From Achromobacter dolens (GTDB taxonomy: Bacteria > Pseudomonadota > Gammaproteobacteria > Burkholderiales > Burkholderiaceae_B), in contig NZ_CADIJW010000001.1 of the NCBI RefSeq assembly GCF_902859745.1, forward strand, positions 1 through 64,000: a DNA stretch of 64,000 nucleotides, in the 5' to 3' direction. Every line of letters starts with the position of its first letter. Positions within the stretch are counted from its first letter, which is position 1. A program made the translations under genes and the position numbers. Below, in pieces: positions 18,401-30,895 of the stretch. Under the pieces are notes generated by a model, which searched no databases, was not told the origin of the DNA, and was given only the letters and a program-made list of their open reading frames with translations.

Positions 18401-19803
18401 AACACAGAATCCAGCATATCCATTTCGTAGGCGTCGGCGGTTCCGGCATGAGCGGCATCGCCGAGGTGCTGCTCAACCTGGGCTACACCATCAGCGGTTC
18501 CGACCTGAACGAGTCGGCCGTGACGCGCCGCCTGGCCGGCCTTGGCGTGAATATCGCCATCGGCCACGTCGCCAGCAATGTCACCGGCGCCGACGCCATC
18601 GTCACGTCGACCGCGGTGGCGGGCGACAACCCCGAAGTCATCGCGGCCCGCGCCGCCCGCATCCCGGTGGTGCCGCGCGCCATCATGCTGGCCGAGCTGA
18701 TGCGCCTGAAGCGCGGCATCGCGGTGGCCGGCACGCATGGCAAGACCACCACCACCAGCCTGGTGGCCAGCATCCTGGCCGCCGGCGATCTGGATCCGAC
18801 CTTCGTGATCGGCGGGCGCCTGAATTCCGCCGGGGCCAATGCGCGCCTGGGGCAGGGGGACTACATCGTGGTCGAGGCCGACGAATCCGACGCTTCGTTC
18901 CTGAACCTGCTGCCGGTGATGGCCATCGTGACCAACATCGACGCGGACCACATGGACACCTATGGCCACGACGTGGCCCGCCTCAAGAGCGCGTTCATCG
19001 AATTCACCCAGCGCCTGCCGTTCTACGGCAGCGCGGTGCTGTGCACCGACGACGCCAACGTGCGCGAGATCATGCCGTTCGTGTCGCGCCCCATCACCTC
19101 GTATGGCCTGAACGAAGACGCGATGGTGCGCGGCTACGAAGTGCAGGCCGACGGCACGCGCATGCGCTTCAATGTGCAGCGCAGCCACCGCGACACGCTG
19201 CTGCCGCCGCTGCAGGTGGAGCTGAACCTGCCGGGCCTGCACAACGTGCGCAACGCGCTGGCGGCGATCGCCGTGGCAACCGAGCTGGGCGTGGCCGATG
19301 AAGCCATCCGCGACGCGCTGGCCTCGTTCAAGGGCGTGGGCCGCCGCTTCACGCAGACGGGCGAATTCCCGGTGCCGGCCGCGCATGGCGGCGGCACCTT
19401 CACGGTGATCGATGACTACGGCCACCACCCGGTGGAAATGGCCGCCACGCTGGCCGCCGCCCGCGGCGCCTGGCCCGACCGCCGCATCGTGCTGGCATTC
19501 CAGCCGCATCGCTACACGCGCACCCGCGACTGTTTCGAGGATTTCGTGCGCGTGCTGGGCACGGCCGACGCGGTGCTGCTGACAGAGGTCTATGCTGCCG
19601 GGGAGCCGCCGCTGGTGGCCGCCGACGGCCGTGCCCTGTCGCGCGCCCTGCGCGTGGCCGGCAAGGTCGAGCCGGTGTTCGTCGAGGACGTGGCCGACCT
19701 GCCGCAGGCGGTGGTCGATTTCGTGCGCGACGGCGACGTGGTGATCGTCATGGGGGCGGGCTCGATCAGCAAGGTCCCGGCCCAAGTTGGAGAATTGGCA
19801 TGA
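18397..19803 (+). CDS. murC: UDP-N-acetylmuramate--L-alanine ligase
   Basis: This encodes a 468-residue Mur ligase adding L-alanine to UDP-MurNAc, the first peptide step of the cytoplasmic pathway. It has an N-terminal dinucleotide-like fold ([15 protein letters not shown]), a P-loop [10 protein letters not shown] near residue 112, [23 protein letters not shown] and the C-terminal DDYGHHPVE. Length and motifs are standard. It overlaps murG and ddlB by 4 bases each. Confidence 0.96.
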   Translation: MKHRIQHIHFVGVGGSGMSGIAEVLLNLGYTISGSDLNESAVTRRLAGLGVNIAIGHVASNVTGADAIVTSTAVAGDNPEVIAARAARIPVVPRAIMLAELMRLKRGIAVAGTHGKTTTTSLVASILAAGDLDPTFVIGGRLNSAGANARLGQGDYIVVEADESDASFLNLLPVMAIVTNIDADHMDTYGHDVARLKSAFIEFTQRLPFYGSAVLCTDDANVREIMPFVSRPITSYGLNEDAMVRGYEVQADGTRMRFNVQRSHRDTLLPPLQVELNLPGLHNVRNALAAIAVATELGVADEAIRDALASFKGVGRRFTQTGEFPVPAAHGGGTFTVIDDYGHHPVEMAATLAAARGAWPDRRIVLAFQPHRYTRTRDCFEDFVRVLGTADAVLLTEVYAAGEPPLVAADGRALSRALRVAGKVEPVFVEDVADLPQAVVDFVRDGDVVIVMGAGSISKVPAQVGELA

Positions 19804-20750
19804 GCGCGAAATTCGGCAAGGTGGGTGTGTTGTACGGCGGCCGTTCCGCCGAACGCGAAGTGTCCCTGATGTCCGGGGCTGGCGTGCACCAGGCGCTGCT
19901 CAGCGCCGGCGTCGACGCGCACCTGTTCGACACGGGCGAGCGCAGCCTGGCCGAGCTGGCCGCCGAGGGCTTCGAGCGCGTGTTCATCGCCCTGCATGGC
20001 CGCTTCGGCGAAGACGGCTCGATCCAGGGCGCGCTCGAATTGCTGGGCATCCCCTATACCGGCAGCGGCCCGCTGGCCTCGGCACTGGCCATGGACAAGA
20101 CCATGACCAAGCGCGTGTGGCTGCAGCATGGCCTGCCCACGCCGGAATTCGAATTGCTGGACGCCGACACGGAACTGCGCCTGGTGCCGGACCGCCTGAG
20201 CCTGCCGCTCATCATCAAGCCGCCGCACGAGGGCTCGACCGTGGGCATCACCAAGGTGGTGGGCTATTCCGACATGAAGGAAGCCTACGCGCTGGCCGCC
20301 AGGTTCGATGCCGAGGTGCTGGCCGAGCAGTTCATCCAGGGCCGCGAGCTGACCGTGGCGGTGCTGGGCAGCGGCAAGACCGCGCGCGCGCTGCCGGTGA
20401 TCGAGATCGCCGCGCCCGGCGGCAACTACGACTACGAGCACAAGTACTTCTCCGATGACACGCAGTACTTCTGCCCGGCCGCGTTGCCGCCGGCCGTGGC
20501 CGAGGAGGTCGCCGACATCGCGGTGCGCGCCTATCGCGCGCTGGGCTGCGAAGGCTGGGGCCGCGCCGACTTCATGCTGGATGCCGACAACCGCCCCTGG
20601 CTGCTTGAAATGAATACCTCGCCCGGCATGACCAGCCATTCGCTGGTGCCGATGGCGGCCCGCGCCACCGGCATGAGCTATGCCGAGCTGTGCGTGGCGA
20701 TCCTGGCCGACGCCTCGTGCAAGTTGCACAGCGCCGCTCGCAATACTTGA
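19800..20750 (+). CDS. ddlB: D-alanine--D-alanine ligase
   Basis: This encodes a 316-residue ATP-grasp enzyme making the D-Ala-D-Ala dipeptide used by the MurF half of the fused ligase. It shows [14 protein letters not shown] at the N-terminus, [14 protein letters not shown], the ATP-grasp lysines in IIKPPHEGS, and the metal-binding end [20 protein letters not shown]. It sits between murC and ftsQ as in other dcw clusters. Confidence 0.95.
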   Translation: MSAKFGKVGVLYGGRSAEREVSLMSGAGVHQALLSAGVDAHLFDTGERSLAELAAEGFERVFIALHGRFGEDGSIQGALELLGIPYTGSGPLASALAMDKTMTKRVWLQHGLPTPEFELLDADTELRLVPDRLSLPLIIKPPHEGSTVGITKVVGYSDMKEAYALAARFDAEVLAEQFIQGRELTVAVLGSGKTARALPVIEIAAPGGNYDYEHKYFSDDTQYFCPAALPPAVAEEVADIAVRAYRALGCEGWGRADFMLDADNRPWLLEMNTSPGMTSHSLVPMAARATGMSYAELCVAILADASCKLHSAARNT

Positions 20751-20762
20751 CCCGGACATTCT

Positions 20763-21587
20763 GTGTGGAACGACGCTCGCACGACCAACCTGATCGCCAA
20801 CACGCTTGCCGTGCTGGCGGTCTGCGCCATGCTCCTGGCGGGCGTGGTGTGGGTGGCGCAGCGTCCGTATTTCACGCTGTCGGCCATCGAGCTGGAGTCC
20901 ACGCCGGACTCCGAGCTGCACTATGTCTCGCCGGGCGCGGTGCGCGCGGCGATCGCGGGGCGCTTCAAGGGCAACTTCTTCACGGTGGACCTGGACGACG
21001 CGCGCGAGATCTTCGAGTCGGTGCCATGGGTGCGCCACGCCACCGTGCGGCGGATCTGGCCGAATGTGCTGCGCGTGCGCATCGAGGAGCAGCAGCCGCT
21101 GGCGCTGTGGAACGAGAACCAGATGATCAACACCTGGGGCGAGGCGTTCACGGCCAACACGGGCGAAGTGGACGACGAGACGGTGCTGCCGCAGTTCTCC
21201 GGGCCCGAGGGCACCGAGTCGCTGGTGGTGCAACGCTACGCCGAGCTGGCGCGCTGGTTCGCGCCGCTCGATATGCATGTCAAGCAGCTGGAGCTGAGTC
21301 CGCGCTACGCCTGGCGCGTGGTGCTGTCCAACGGCATGCTGCTGGACCTGGGCCGAGATCCGGGCGCCGATGCGCCGGATCCGCACGGCCTGCCCGGCGC
21401 GCTGCCGTTCGCGGCGCGCATTCAACGTTTTGTTCAGGCCTGGCCGGCCGTGGCGGGGCGCCTGGAAGGGCGCACCATCACGCAGGCCGACCTGCGCTAT
21501 CCCAATGGTTTCGCCCTGGCGCTGGCCCCGTTGCCCGCGTCGGCAAACAAACCCAAATCCACACCGAAACCTCCCAAGAAACGCTAA
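20763..21587 (+). CDS. ftsQ: Cell division protein FtsQ
   Basis: This encodes a 274-residue bitopic inner-membrane divisome protein. One membrane helix lies at about residues 12-30. The periplasmic POTRA domain (about 35-105) contains the APTVRRxWPNxLRVRI-like HATVRRIWPNVLRVRI. A beta domain follows and the C-terminus is basic. FtsQ recruits FtsL and FtsB. The GTG start at 20763 gives MWNDARTTN and lies 12 bases after the ddlB stop. Confidence 0.9.
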   Translation: MWNDARTTNLIANTLAVLAVCAMLLAGVVWVAQRPYFTLSAIELESTPDSELHYVSPGAVRAAIAGRFKGNFFTVDLDDAREIFESVPWVRHATVRRIWPNVLRVRIEEQQPLALWNENQMINTWGEAFTANTGEVDDETVLPQFSGPEGTESLVVQRYAELARWFAPLDMHVKQLELSPRYAWRVVLSNGMLLDLGRDPGADAPDPHGLPGALPFAARIQRFVQAWPAVAGRLEGRTITQADLRYPNGFALALAPLPASANKPKSTPKPPKKR

Positions 21588-21591
21588 CGCC

Positions 21592-22818
21592 ATGACCCGT
21601 GACATCAAGGACCTTATCGTCGCCCTCGATATCGGCACCAGCAAGGTGGTGGCTGTGGTGGCTGAAATCCTGCCCGAAGGGCGATTCGAAGTGCTTGGCC
21701 TCGGCCAGCATGAATCGCGCGGCATGCGCAAGGGCGTGGTCGTCAATATCGAGACCACTGTGAATTCGATTCAGCGCGCGCTTGAAGAAGCCGAGCTGAT
21801 GGCAGATTGCAAGATCCGAGACGTCTACACCGGCATTGCCGGCAGCCATATCCGCAGCTTCAATTCCAGCGGCATGGTCGCCGTCAAGGACAAGGAAGTC
21901 ACCGCCACCGACGTCGCCCGCGTCATCGAGACCGCCAAGGCGGTGAACATCCCGACCGACCAGCAGGTGCTGCACGTGCTGACCCAGGAGTTCATCGTCG
22001 ACGGCCAGGAAGACATCCGCGAACCCATCGGCATGAGCGGTCTGCGGCTGGAAGTGCGCGTGCACATCGTGACCGGCGCCGTCAGCGCCGCGCAGAACAT
22101 CGTCAAGTGCGTGCGCCGCTGCGGCCTGGAAGTGCAGGACCTGATCCTGCAGCCGCTGGCCTCCAGCCTGGCCGTGCTGACCGCCGACGAAAAGGAGCTG
22201 GGCGTCGTCCTGGTGGACATCGGCGGCGGCACCACCGACGTGGCGATCTTCACCGGCGGCGCGATCCGCCACACCGCCGTGCTGCCGATCGCCGGCGACC
22301 AGATCACCAACGACATCGCGGCCATGCTGCGCACGCCGACGCCCGATGCCGAGGAAATCAAGCTTCGCTATGGCGTGGCCAAGCAGGTGCTGGCGAGCCC
22401 GGACGAGTCCGTGGAAGTGCCGGGCCTGGGCGACCGCGGCCCGCGCCAGGTCAAGCGCCAGGCGCTGGGCGCCGTGATCGAGCCGCGCGTCGAAGAACTG
22501 TTCACGCTGGTGCAGCAGGTGGTGCGCGACTCCGGCTACGAGGACCTGCTGGCTTCCGGCGTGGTGCTGACCGGCGGCTCGGCGCAATTGCCCGGCATGA
22601 TCGAACTGGCCGAGGACGTGTTCCTCAAGCCGGTCCGCGTGGCGGTGCCCGAATACGAAGGCAGCCTGGCCGACGTGATGCGCAATCCGCGCTTCTCGAC
22701 CGTGATGGGGCTGTTGCAGGAGGCGCGTATGCAACGCGTGCGCGGCCGCAAGGTCGCCGCGCAGACCGGCAATTTCAAGAGCCTGCTGGCGCGCATGAAG
22801 GAATGGTTCATGAATTGA
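21592..22818 (+). CDS. ftsA: Cell division protein FtsA
   Basis: This encodes a 408-residue actin-like ATPase that tethers FtsZ to the membrane. Phosphate loop 1 is ALDIGTSKVVA (about 10-20), the 1C domain lies at about 85-165, phosphate 2 is VLVDIGGGTTDVAIF near 206, and the adenosine motif is VLTGGSAQLPGM near 323. The C-terminal amphipathic membrane helix ends in LLARMKEWFMN. The start at 21592 is four bases after the ftsQ stop region. Confidence 0.96.
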   Translation: MTRDIKDLIVALDIGTSKVVAVVAEILPEGRFEVLGLGQHESRGMRKGVVVNIETTVNSIQRALEEAELMADCKIRDVYTGIAGSHIRSFNSSGMVAVKDKEVTATDVARVIETAKAVNIPTDQQVLHVLTQEFIVDGQEDIREPIGMSGLRLEVRVHIVTGAVSAAQNIVKCVRRCGLEVQDLILQPLASSLAVLTADEKELGVVLVDIGGGTTDVAIFTGGAIRHTAVLPIAGDQITNDIAAMLRTPTPDAEEIKLRYGVAKQVLASPDESVEVPGLGDRGPRQVKRQALGAVIEPRVEELFTLVQQVVRDSGYEDLLASGVVLTGGSAQLPGMIELAEDVFLKPVRVAVPEYEGSLADVMRNPRFSTVMGLLQEARMQRVRGRKVAAQTGNFKSLLARMKEWFMN

Positions 22819-22944
22819 AGAGGGGGGCAGGTTGGGGCCTGCTCCTTGGCACGATCCGCGGCGGTAGGGCGGGCCGGGCCAGAAAGGGGAGGCGTCTCAA
22901 ACCCGTTGCGGACCAAAGCAGTCGGCTTCGGCTTTGAGGCGATT

Positions 22945-22976
22945 CACAAAATATAGGTTGTTGGGGAATTTTTGTG
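22945..22976. promoter_or_regulatory. Inverted repeat in the ftsZ upstream region
   Basis: CACAAAA (22945-22951) and TTTTGTG (22970-22976) form a 7-bp inverted repeat about 35 bases upstream of the ftsZ start. A weak promoter-like pair, TTGTTG (22958) and CAAAAT (22982) spaced by 18, overlaps it. It could be an operator or an mRNA hairpin. Confidence 0.35.
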
Positions 22977-23008
22977 ATTTGCAAAATCGGACTTGTGAGG
23001 GAGTCATC

Positions 23009-24193
23009 ATGATGAACTTTGAGATGCTTGAGAACAACACCAAAGGGACCGTAATCAAGGTCGTTGGTGTGGGCGGTGCGGGCGGCAATGCCGTCGCGCA
23101 CATGATTCGCAGCGGCGTGCACGGCGTGGATTTCATCTGCGCCAACACCGATGCGCAGGCACTGGCGGCGACCAACGCCCCGGTGCAGATCCGCCTGGGC
23201 CGCACCGGCCTGGGCGCGGGCGCCAAGCCCGAGCAAGGCCGCGCGTCGGCCGAAACCGCGCGTGAAGAGATCCGTGCCGCCCTGAACGGCGCGCACATGG
23301 TCTTCATCACCGCGGGCATGGGCGGCGGCACCGGCACGGGCGCGGGTCCGGTCGTGGCCGAAGTCGCCAAGGAGCTGGGCATTCTGACGGTGGGCGTGGT
23401 CACCAAGCCCTTCTCGTTCGAAGGCAACAAGCGCCTGAAGATGGCCGAAGACGGCATTGCCGAACTGGCCAAGCACGTGCATTCGCTCATCGTGGTGCTC
23501 AACGAGAACCTGTATGAACTGATGGACGAGGACGCGACGCAGGAAGACTGCTTCCGTTCGGCCGACGACATCCTGCACAACGCGTGCGCGGGTATCGCCG
23601 AAATCATCAACGTCGAAGGCAACGTCAACGTCGACTTCGAAGACGTCAAGACGATCATGGGCGAGCAGGGCCAGGCCATGATGGGCACGGCATCGGCTTC
23701 GGGCGCTGACCGCGCCCGCGTCGCCGCCGAGCACGCCATCGCCTGCCCGCTCCTGGAAGGCGTGGACCTGAACGGCGCGCGCGGCGTGCTGGTCAACATC
23801 ACCGCCAGCCGCTCGCTGAAGATGCGCGAAACGCGCGAAATCATGGAAACGATCCGCAGCTACGCTTCGGACGACGCGACCGTGATCTTCGGCACCGCCT
23901 ACGACGAATCGATGGGTGAAAACCTGCGCGTGACCGTGGTTGCGACCGGCCTGGGCCGTGCGCAGGCGCGTCCGCAACTGGTGCAGAGCACCGCTGAAGT
24001 GCTGCGCACCGGCACCGACAACATGCCCATGGGCACGATGCCGGCCGCCGGTCAGGGTGATTACCGCAATCTGGACATGCCGTCTGTCATGCGCAACCCG
24101 CGCAGCCAGGCGTCGGCCCAGGTGCGCGCGCTGGAAAGCTCGGGCATGGATCATTTCGACATCCCCGCTTTCCTGCGTAAGCAGGCGGATTGA
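23009..24193 (+). CDS. ftsZ: Cell division protein FtsZ
   Basis: This encodes a 394-residue tubulin-like GTPase that forms the division ring. The N-terminal GVGGAGGNAVAHMI fold, the tubulin signature GGGTGTGAGP at about 105-114, the synergy loop NVDFEDVKTIM near 210, and the conserved C-terminal peptide DIPAFLRKQAD that binds FtsA and other partners are all present. GAGGGAG at 22997-23003 is the ribosome binding site. ATG at 23009 or 23012 could be the start; I took the first. The 190-base gap from ftsA suggests its own promoter. Confidence 0.96.
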   Translation: MMNFEMLENNTKGTVIKVVGVGGAGGNAVAHMIRSGVHGVDFICANTDAQALAATNAPVQIRLGRTGLGAGAKPEQGRASAETAREEIRAALNGAHMVFITAGMGGGTGTGAGPVVAEVAKELGILTVGVVTKPFSFEGNKRLKMAEDGIAELAKHVHSLIVVLNENLYELMDEDATQEDCFRSADDILHNACAGIAEIINVEGNVNVDFEDVKTIMGEQGQAMMGTASASGADRARVAAEHAIACPLLEGVDLNGARGVLVNITASRSLKMRETREIMETIRSYASDDATVIFGTAYDESMGENLRVTVVATGLGRAQARPQLVQSTAEVLRTGTDNMPMGTMPAAGQGDYRNLDMPSVMRNPRSQASAQVRALESSGMDHFDIPAFLRKQAD

Positions 24194-24198
24194 ACCTG

Positions 24199-24216
24199 GA
24201 GCCTGGTTTCAGGCTC
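24199..24216 (+). terminator. Hairpin after ftsZ
   Basis: The perfect 7-bp stem GAGCCTG/CAGGCTC with a GTTT loop lies 6 bases after the ftsZ stop. No T run follows, so it may be an mRNA 3' structure or a partial attenuator in front of lpxC. Confidence 0.4.
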
Positions 24217-24379
24217 TATATGCACTCCCTCATCTCCGGCTTGCCTGTCCCCGCGGGCAGGCCGGAGGCGGAGCGGTCCGTGTTTTGATTGTGTGACGTG
24301 AATCGGGGACGGTTTTATCGGTCGGTCCTGACGCTTTGATGGCGTTGAGAACCGGACAGAGTTACAATACGTCAGTTAC

Positions 24380-24407
24380 GCCGGCAATCTCTTGTCATCT
24401 TGCCGGC
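24380..24407 (+). promoter_or_regulatory. Hairpin in the predicted lpxC 5' untranslated region
   Basis: A perfect 8-bp stem, GCCGGCAA with TTGCCGGC, encloses a 12-base loop. It lies just downstream of a -10-like TACAAT (24363-24368) and 26 bases before the lpxC start. It may affect lpxC mRNA stability or translation. Confidence 0.4.
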
Positions 24408-24433
24408 TTCCTGGCTCAAAATACCTTAGTCTC

Positions 24434-25357
24434 ATGTTCCGACAGCGCAGCATTCAGAATCTCGTCCGCACGACAGGCGTCGGCGTCCACTCCGGACGGC
24501 GGGTCGAGCTCACCCTGCGTCCGGCGGCGCCCAATACGGGCATCGTGTTCCACCGCGTCGATCTGCCCGAAGTCGTCGACCTGCCCGCGCAGGCCACTGG
24601 CGTGGGCGATACGCGCATGGCGTCCGTCCTGCAGCAGGGCAACGTCCGCGTTTCCACGGTGGAGCATCTCATGTCGGCGCTGGCCGGCCTGGGCATCGAC
24701 AACCTGCATATCGACCTCACTGCCGAAGAAGTCCCCATCATGGACGGCAGTGCGGCAACCTTCGTGTACCTGTTGCGCTCGGCGGGCATCGTCGAGCAGA
24801 ACGCGCCGAAGCAGTTCATCCGCGTGTTGAAGACGGTGGAAGTGCGCGAGGGCGAAGGCCGCAACGAGAAGTGGGCCCGGCTCGAACCCCATGAAGGGTA
24901 CGCGCTGGCCTTCTCGATCGACTTCCGCCACCCGGCCATCGACTCGACCGCGAATTTCGCCGAAATCGATTTCGCCACCCATTCTTACGTGCGCGAGATC
25001 GCGCGCGCGCGCACCTTCGGCTTCGTCAACGAAGTCGAGGCGCTGCGTTCGATGGGCCTGGCCCGCGGCGGCAGCCTGGATAACGCCATCGTCATGGACG
25101 AATACCGGGTGCTGAACAGCGACGGCCTGCGCTACGATGACGAATTCGTGAAGCACAAGATCCTGGACGCCATCGGCGACCTGTATCTGCTGGGCAAGCC
25201 GCTGGTCGCGCGCTATGTGGCATGCAAATCGGGCCACGCGCTGAACAACCAGTTGGCGCGCGCGCTGCTGGCGCAGCGCGATGCCTGGGAAATGGTCACC
25301 TACGAATCGCAAGCCGAGGCGCCGCAGGCGTTCTGGCACGAATGGCAACTGGCCTGA
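24434..25357 (+). CDS. lpxC: UDP-3-O-acyl-N-acetylglucosamine deacetylase
   Basis: This encodes a 307-residue zinc enzyme catalysing the committed step of lipid A synthesis, deacetylation of UDP-3-O-acyl-GlcNAc. Zinc ligands are visible in [12 protein letters not shown] (about residue 78) and [15 protein letters not shown] (about 237-241). The catalytic histidine is in SGHALNN near 265. It closes the dcw cluster as in other proteobacteria. Upstream lies a 240-base gap with a possible promoter and a hairpin. In E. coli LpxC is degraded by FtsH via its C-terminus; nothing can be said about that here. Confidence 0.96.
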   Translation: MFRQRSIQNLVRTTGVGVHSGRRVELTLRPAAPNTGIVFHRVDLPEVVDLPAQATGVGDTRMASVLQQGNVRVSTVEHLMSALAGLGIDNLHIDLTAEEVPIMDGSAATFVYLLRSAGIVEQNAPKQFIRVLKTVEVREGEGRNEKWARLEPHEGYALAFSIDFRHPAIDSTANFAEIDFATHSYVREIARARTFGFVNEVEALRSMGLARGGSLDNAIVMDEYRVLNSDGLRYDDEFVKHKILDAIGDLYLLGKPLVARYVACKSGHALNNQLARALLAQRDAWEMVTYESQAEAPQAFWHEWQLA

Positions 25358-25555
25358 GGCCGGTCGACTGCTGATGGCCGGTGCGCCGGGGGCTGTCCCC
25401 GGCTGGCAGCCGGCCAATTTCATTTGGATGGCATCCCAAGGGGGCACGCCTCGACCCGCTGGCGCCATCCCCGCGCCCGCCGCAGGGTCATCCCGTCCGG
25501 CAATGTGGCCATCGATGTCACCCGAAAGGCGGGCATCCGGACAAGCCCGGCTATC

Positions 25556-26047
25556 TCAGCTACTCTTGTGGTGCTTCAATAGCCTGGCCACCGCGTCGGC
25601 CAGCGGGCCGGGACGCAGGTTGTCATGCAGGGTTTCGAAGGCGCCCAGGGCGGCATCCCCCAGCGGCTGCGCCTCTTTCGGCGGCAGCGGCTTGCGGGCC
25701 CCGGGCTTGGGCAGGCCGGCTTGTACCTTCACCGCAATTTCGTTAAGGTTCCAGCCTTGGTCCGCCAAAGCCTGCGCGATGCGCGGGGCAAGTTGGCGCA
25801 TCTTCGCCGCGTGCGCGGCGCTGGGCACCACCAGTTGAAGGCGCTGGTTTTCCAGCTTGCCGACCTGGCAGACGGAGCCCAACGGGGCGGGCAGGATCGC
25901 CGCCACCGCATATTGGATTTGCAAGTGCTTGCGGGCGGTTGCCAGTACGCCGGCGCCCCGCATGTCATGACCCAGCCATCCCAGGGCGGTATTTTCCCCT
26001 CGCCGGCTGGAACTGGAACGTTGACGGTATGAAGTGGGTCTATTCAT
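25556..26047 (-). CDS. dciA: DUF721 / DciA-family protein
   Basis: This encodes a 163-residue basic protein. A low-complexity N-terminus (RQRSSSSRRGEN) is followed by a DUF721 fold (about 30-115), containing the pattern where a VCQVGKLENQRLQLVV strand precedes an alanine-rich helix. The C-terminus is Pro/Lys-rich. DUF721 proteins include DciA, the ancestral loader of the replicative helicase in bacteria lacking DnaC. That role is inferred from the family. I set the start at ATG 26047, since the longer frame overlaps the divergent peptidase gene. The C-terminal 50 residues are not recognised. Confidence 0.75.
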   Translation of the reverse strand: MNRPTSYRQRSSSSRRGENTALGWLGHDMRGAGVLATARKHLQIQYAVAAILPAPLGSVCQVGKLENQRLQLVVPSAAHAAKMRQLAPRIAQALADQGWNLNEIAVKVQAGLPKPGARKPLPPKEAQPLGDAALGAFETLHDNLRPGPLADAVARLLKHHKSS

Positions 26048-26075
26048 CCCGGCTCTGAGAATTAGGAAGCAAACC

Positions 26076-27074
26076 TTGAAAATCGTGATTATGCACGCCC
26101 GCGACGGGCGGGACGGGCATTTCACCCTGGGAGGCGCGCATTTGGCGTTGTTTCTGGGGGGCGCGCTGATGACGGCCGCCATCTTCGGCGCCGCCCTTCA
26201 GCGCTACATTACACCCATCCTGCCCGCCGTACACACCGTTGGCTGGCCGCTGTCCGAACAACCGGGACGCGATGCGGACTTCCTGCGGGGCAACATGAAC
26301 CTGCTGGCCGCCAAGGTGGGCGCGCTGCAGGCCAAGCTGGCCAGCATCGACGGCCTGGGCCAACGGGTGGCCAAGGTGGCTGGCGTGGCCTACACCGATC
26401 CCGAGGTCGCCAAGCAACTGGCATCGGCCCCCGCCGACGCCCAGCATGCCCCCGAGGCCACCCAGGTGATGGACGACCTGTTCACCGAGGGCACGCCGCC
26501 CAGCGCCGCCTCGGCCGAGGCCCTGGGCCGTCAGTTGGACGAGATCCAGGAACGGCTGGCCCTGCAGACCGACAATCTCAAGCTGCTGGACGCGGCGCTG
26601 ACCCGGCGCTCGGCCGACCAGGCCCGCATGCCGACGGCGATGCCGATCACCGATTACCCCTATCTCAGTTCTTCCTACGGCTGGCGCCGCAACCCCGTGA
26701 CCGGTCGTTCGGCCATGCACGAGGGGCTGGACTTCGCCGCGCCGCCGGGCACGCCCATCCTGGCGGCCTCCGGTGGCGTGGTGCTGGAAGCAAGATTCCA
26801 TCCCGGCTATGGCAACATGGTCGAAATCGACCATGGCGATGGCCTTATCACACGCTACGCGCATGCTTCCTCGCTGATGGTCAAACAGGGTCAACTGGTC
26901 GACCGCGGCCAGCAGATCGCCCGGGTGGGCTCGTCGGGGCGATCCACCGGACCGCACCTGCATTTCGAAGTGCGGCTGGCCGGCCAGCCGCTGGATCCGC
27001 GCCTGTTCCTCGGCCCGCAGCAGAACGCTCCGCCGACGGTGGCGCAGGCCGGCGCGGACAGCGCCGCGCGCTGA
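26076..27074 (+). CDS. M23-family peptidoglycan endopeptidase-like protein
   Basis: This encodes a 332-residue membrane-anchored protein. An N-terminal membrane helix (about 18-40) and an Ala-rich coiled coil (about 65-185) are followed by a C-terminal LytM/M23 domain. Zinc ligands are visible in HEGLDFAAPPGTP (first His and Asp) and GPHLHFEVR near 305, with YGNMVEIDHGDG between. These enzymes cut peptidoglycan crosslinks or, if inactive, activate amidases. Here the metal ligands look intact. I chose the TTG at 26076 because AGGAAG lies 6 bases upstream; ATG 26091 would have no good site. It faces dciA head to head and precedes secA. Confidence 0.86.
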   Translation: MKIVIMHARDGRDGHFTLGGAHLALFLGGALMTAAIFGAALQRYITPILPAVHTVGWPLSEQPGRDADFLRGNMNLLAAKVGALQAKLASIDGLGQRVAKVAGVAYTDPEVAKQLASAPADAQHAPEATQVMDDLFTEGTPPSAASAEALGRQLDEIQERLALQTDNLKLLDAALTRRSADQARMPTAMPITDYPYLSSSYGWRRNPVTGRSAMHEGLDFAAPPGTPILAASGGVVLEARFHPGYGNMVEIDHGDGLITRYAHASSLMVKQGQLVDRGQQIARVGSSGRSTGPHLHFEVRLAGQPLDPRLFLGPQQNAPPTVAQAGADSAAR

Positions 27075-27248
27075 CGCCCGATCCGGGCTACAGTGCCACC
27101 CTGGCCATCGGTTCAGGCTCTTACGCGCCAGGTGCGTTAAACTGGTTCGTTTCCCAGCGGACCCCCGCTCAACCAAATAAATCAAGTCACGGGTGACGCC
27201 GCCCTGGCCCCATGTGGGCGCGGCGGGGCTCGTGCGGCCGACATACGC

Positions 27249-29984
<2,736 letters not shown>

Positions 29985-29996
29985 GCGGATAACGCC

Positions 29997-30716
29997 ATGC
30001 TGCATGCCGTCGGCCAGACCGAGTTCGACCACGCCGTGGTCATGGTGCGGGACCGCCTGGATGCGCTGGCGCCGCACTTCGAGCGCCAGGGCTTCCACCT
30101 GAGCGACAAGGCGGTGCACAACCTGGGTTCGTGCAACCGCCTGATCGTGCTCGAAGGCACCTACGTCGAACTGCTGGGCTGGCCGCCCGGCGCGCCGCCG
30201 GCGCGCAAGGAAATCGCCGATTCGCCCTTCGGGCTCGAGGCGCTGGTGTTCCGCACCTACGATGCCGAGGCCACGCGCGAGCGCCTGCTCGCCGCCGGCT
30301 TCGCCGTCAATCCGATGCAGGAGCTGTCCCGTCCCGCCATGCTGGACGGCCGGGAAGTCGAGGCCCGTTTCCATACCGTGCGTTTCGCCGAGCAGCCGCT
30401 GCCCGGGATCCGCATGTATTTCTGCCGTCACCTGACGCCCGAGTGCGTCTGGTCGCCTGAATTGATGGCCCATCCCAACGGCGCCCGCAGCCTGCTGCGC
30501 ATCGACGCCCGCGCGGCTCAGCCGCGCCAGGTGGCCGAACGGCTGGCCCTGGTGGCAGGGGTGACGGCCGAGGCCGCCGCCGGCGGTTGGGACGTGCCGC
30601 TGGCCAACCTGCACATCCACGTGCGGGAAGACGCCACGGCCGTGACCCCGGTGCTGTCCACGCTGACGTTGGAAAACCGCGACGGCGCTCACTACACGCT
30701 CGACACCGGCGTCTGA
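29997..30716 (+). CDS. VOC-superfamily (glyoxalase-like domain) protein
   Basis: This encodes a 239-residue protein. The N-terminal half (about 8-130) looks like a vicinal oxygen chelate fold, with FDHAVVMVRDRLDAL at the start, NRLIVLEGTYVELLGW in the middle and a YFCRHLTPECVW strand. The C-terminal half may be a second, degenerate VOC repeat. Such glyoxalase_3-like proteins are common beside housekeeping genes and their substrates are mostly unknown. It starts 12 bases after the secA stop, so co-transcription is likely. I can give no specific reaction. Confidence 0.72.
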   Translation: MLHAVGQTEFDHAVVMVRDRLDALAPHFERQGFHLSDKAVHNLGSCNRLIVLEGTYVELLGWPPGAPPARKEIADSPFGLEALVFRTYDAEATRERLLAAGFAVNPMQELSRPAMLDGREVEARFHTVRFAEQPLPGIRMYFCRHLTPECVWSPELMAHPNGARSLLRIDARAAQPRQVAERLALVAGVTAEAAAGGWDVPLANLHIHVREDATAVTPVLSTLTLENRDGAHYTLDTGV

Positions 30717-30830
30717 TCCCGCCTTCCGCGCGCAGTCGCCGCGCGGGCTTTTCTTTGGTTGACCTCCCGTTCCCAATTTTTGGGGGCGGAGCCTTGCTTC
30801 GCGCTTGCGGGCAAACCCGGGTTGTCCGGC

Positions 30831-30862
30831 AAAGTGTATGCACTTTAGTATGCACTTTATCC
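30831..30862 (+). promoter_or_regulatory. Repeated operator-like element upstream of the GntR gene
   Basis: AAAGTG-TATG-CACTTT (30831-30846) is an inverted repeat. Its right half, TATGCACTTTA, is repeated again 12 bases further (30849-30859). It ends about 37 bases before the GntR start codon, as expected of an autoregulatory operator. Confidence 0.5.
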
Positions 30863-30895
30863 CCATCGCGGAGCGCCCCGGCGGCCGACACCCTC

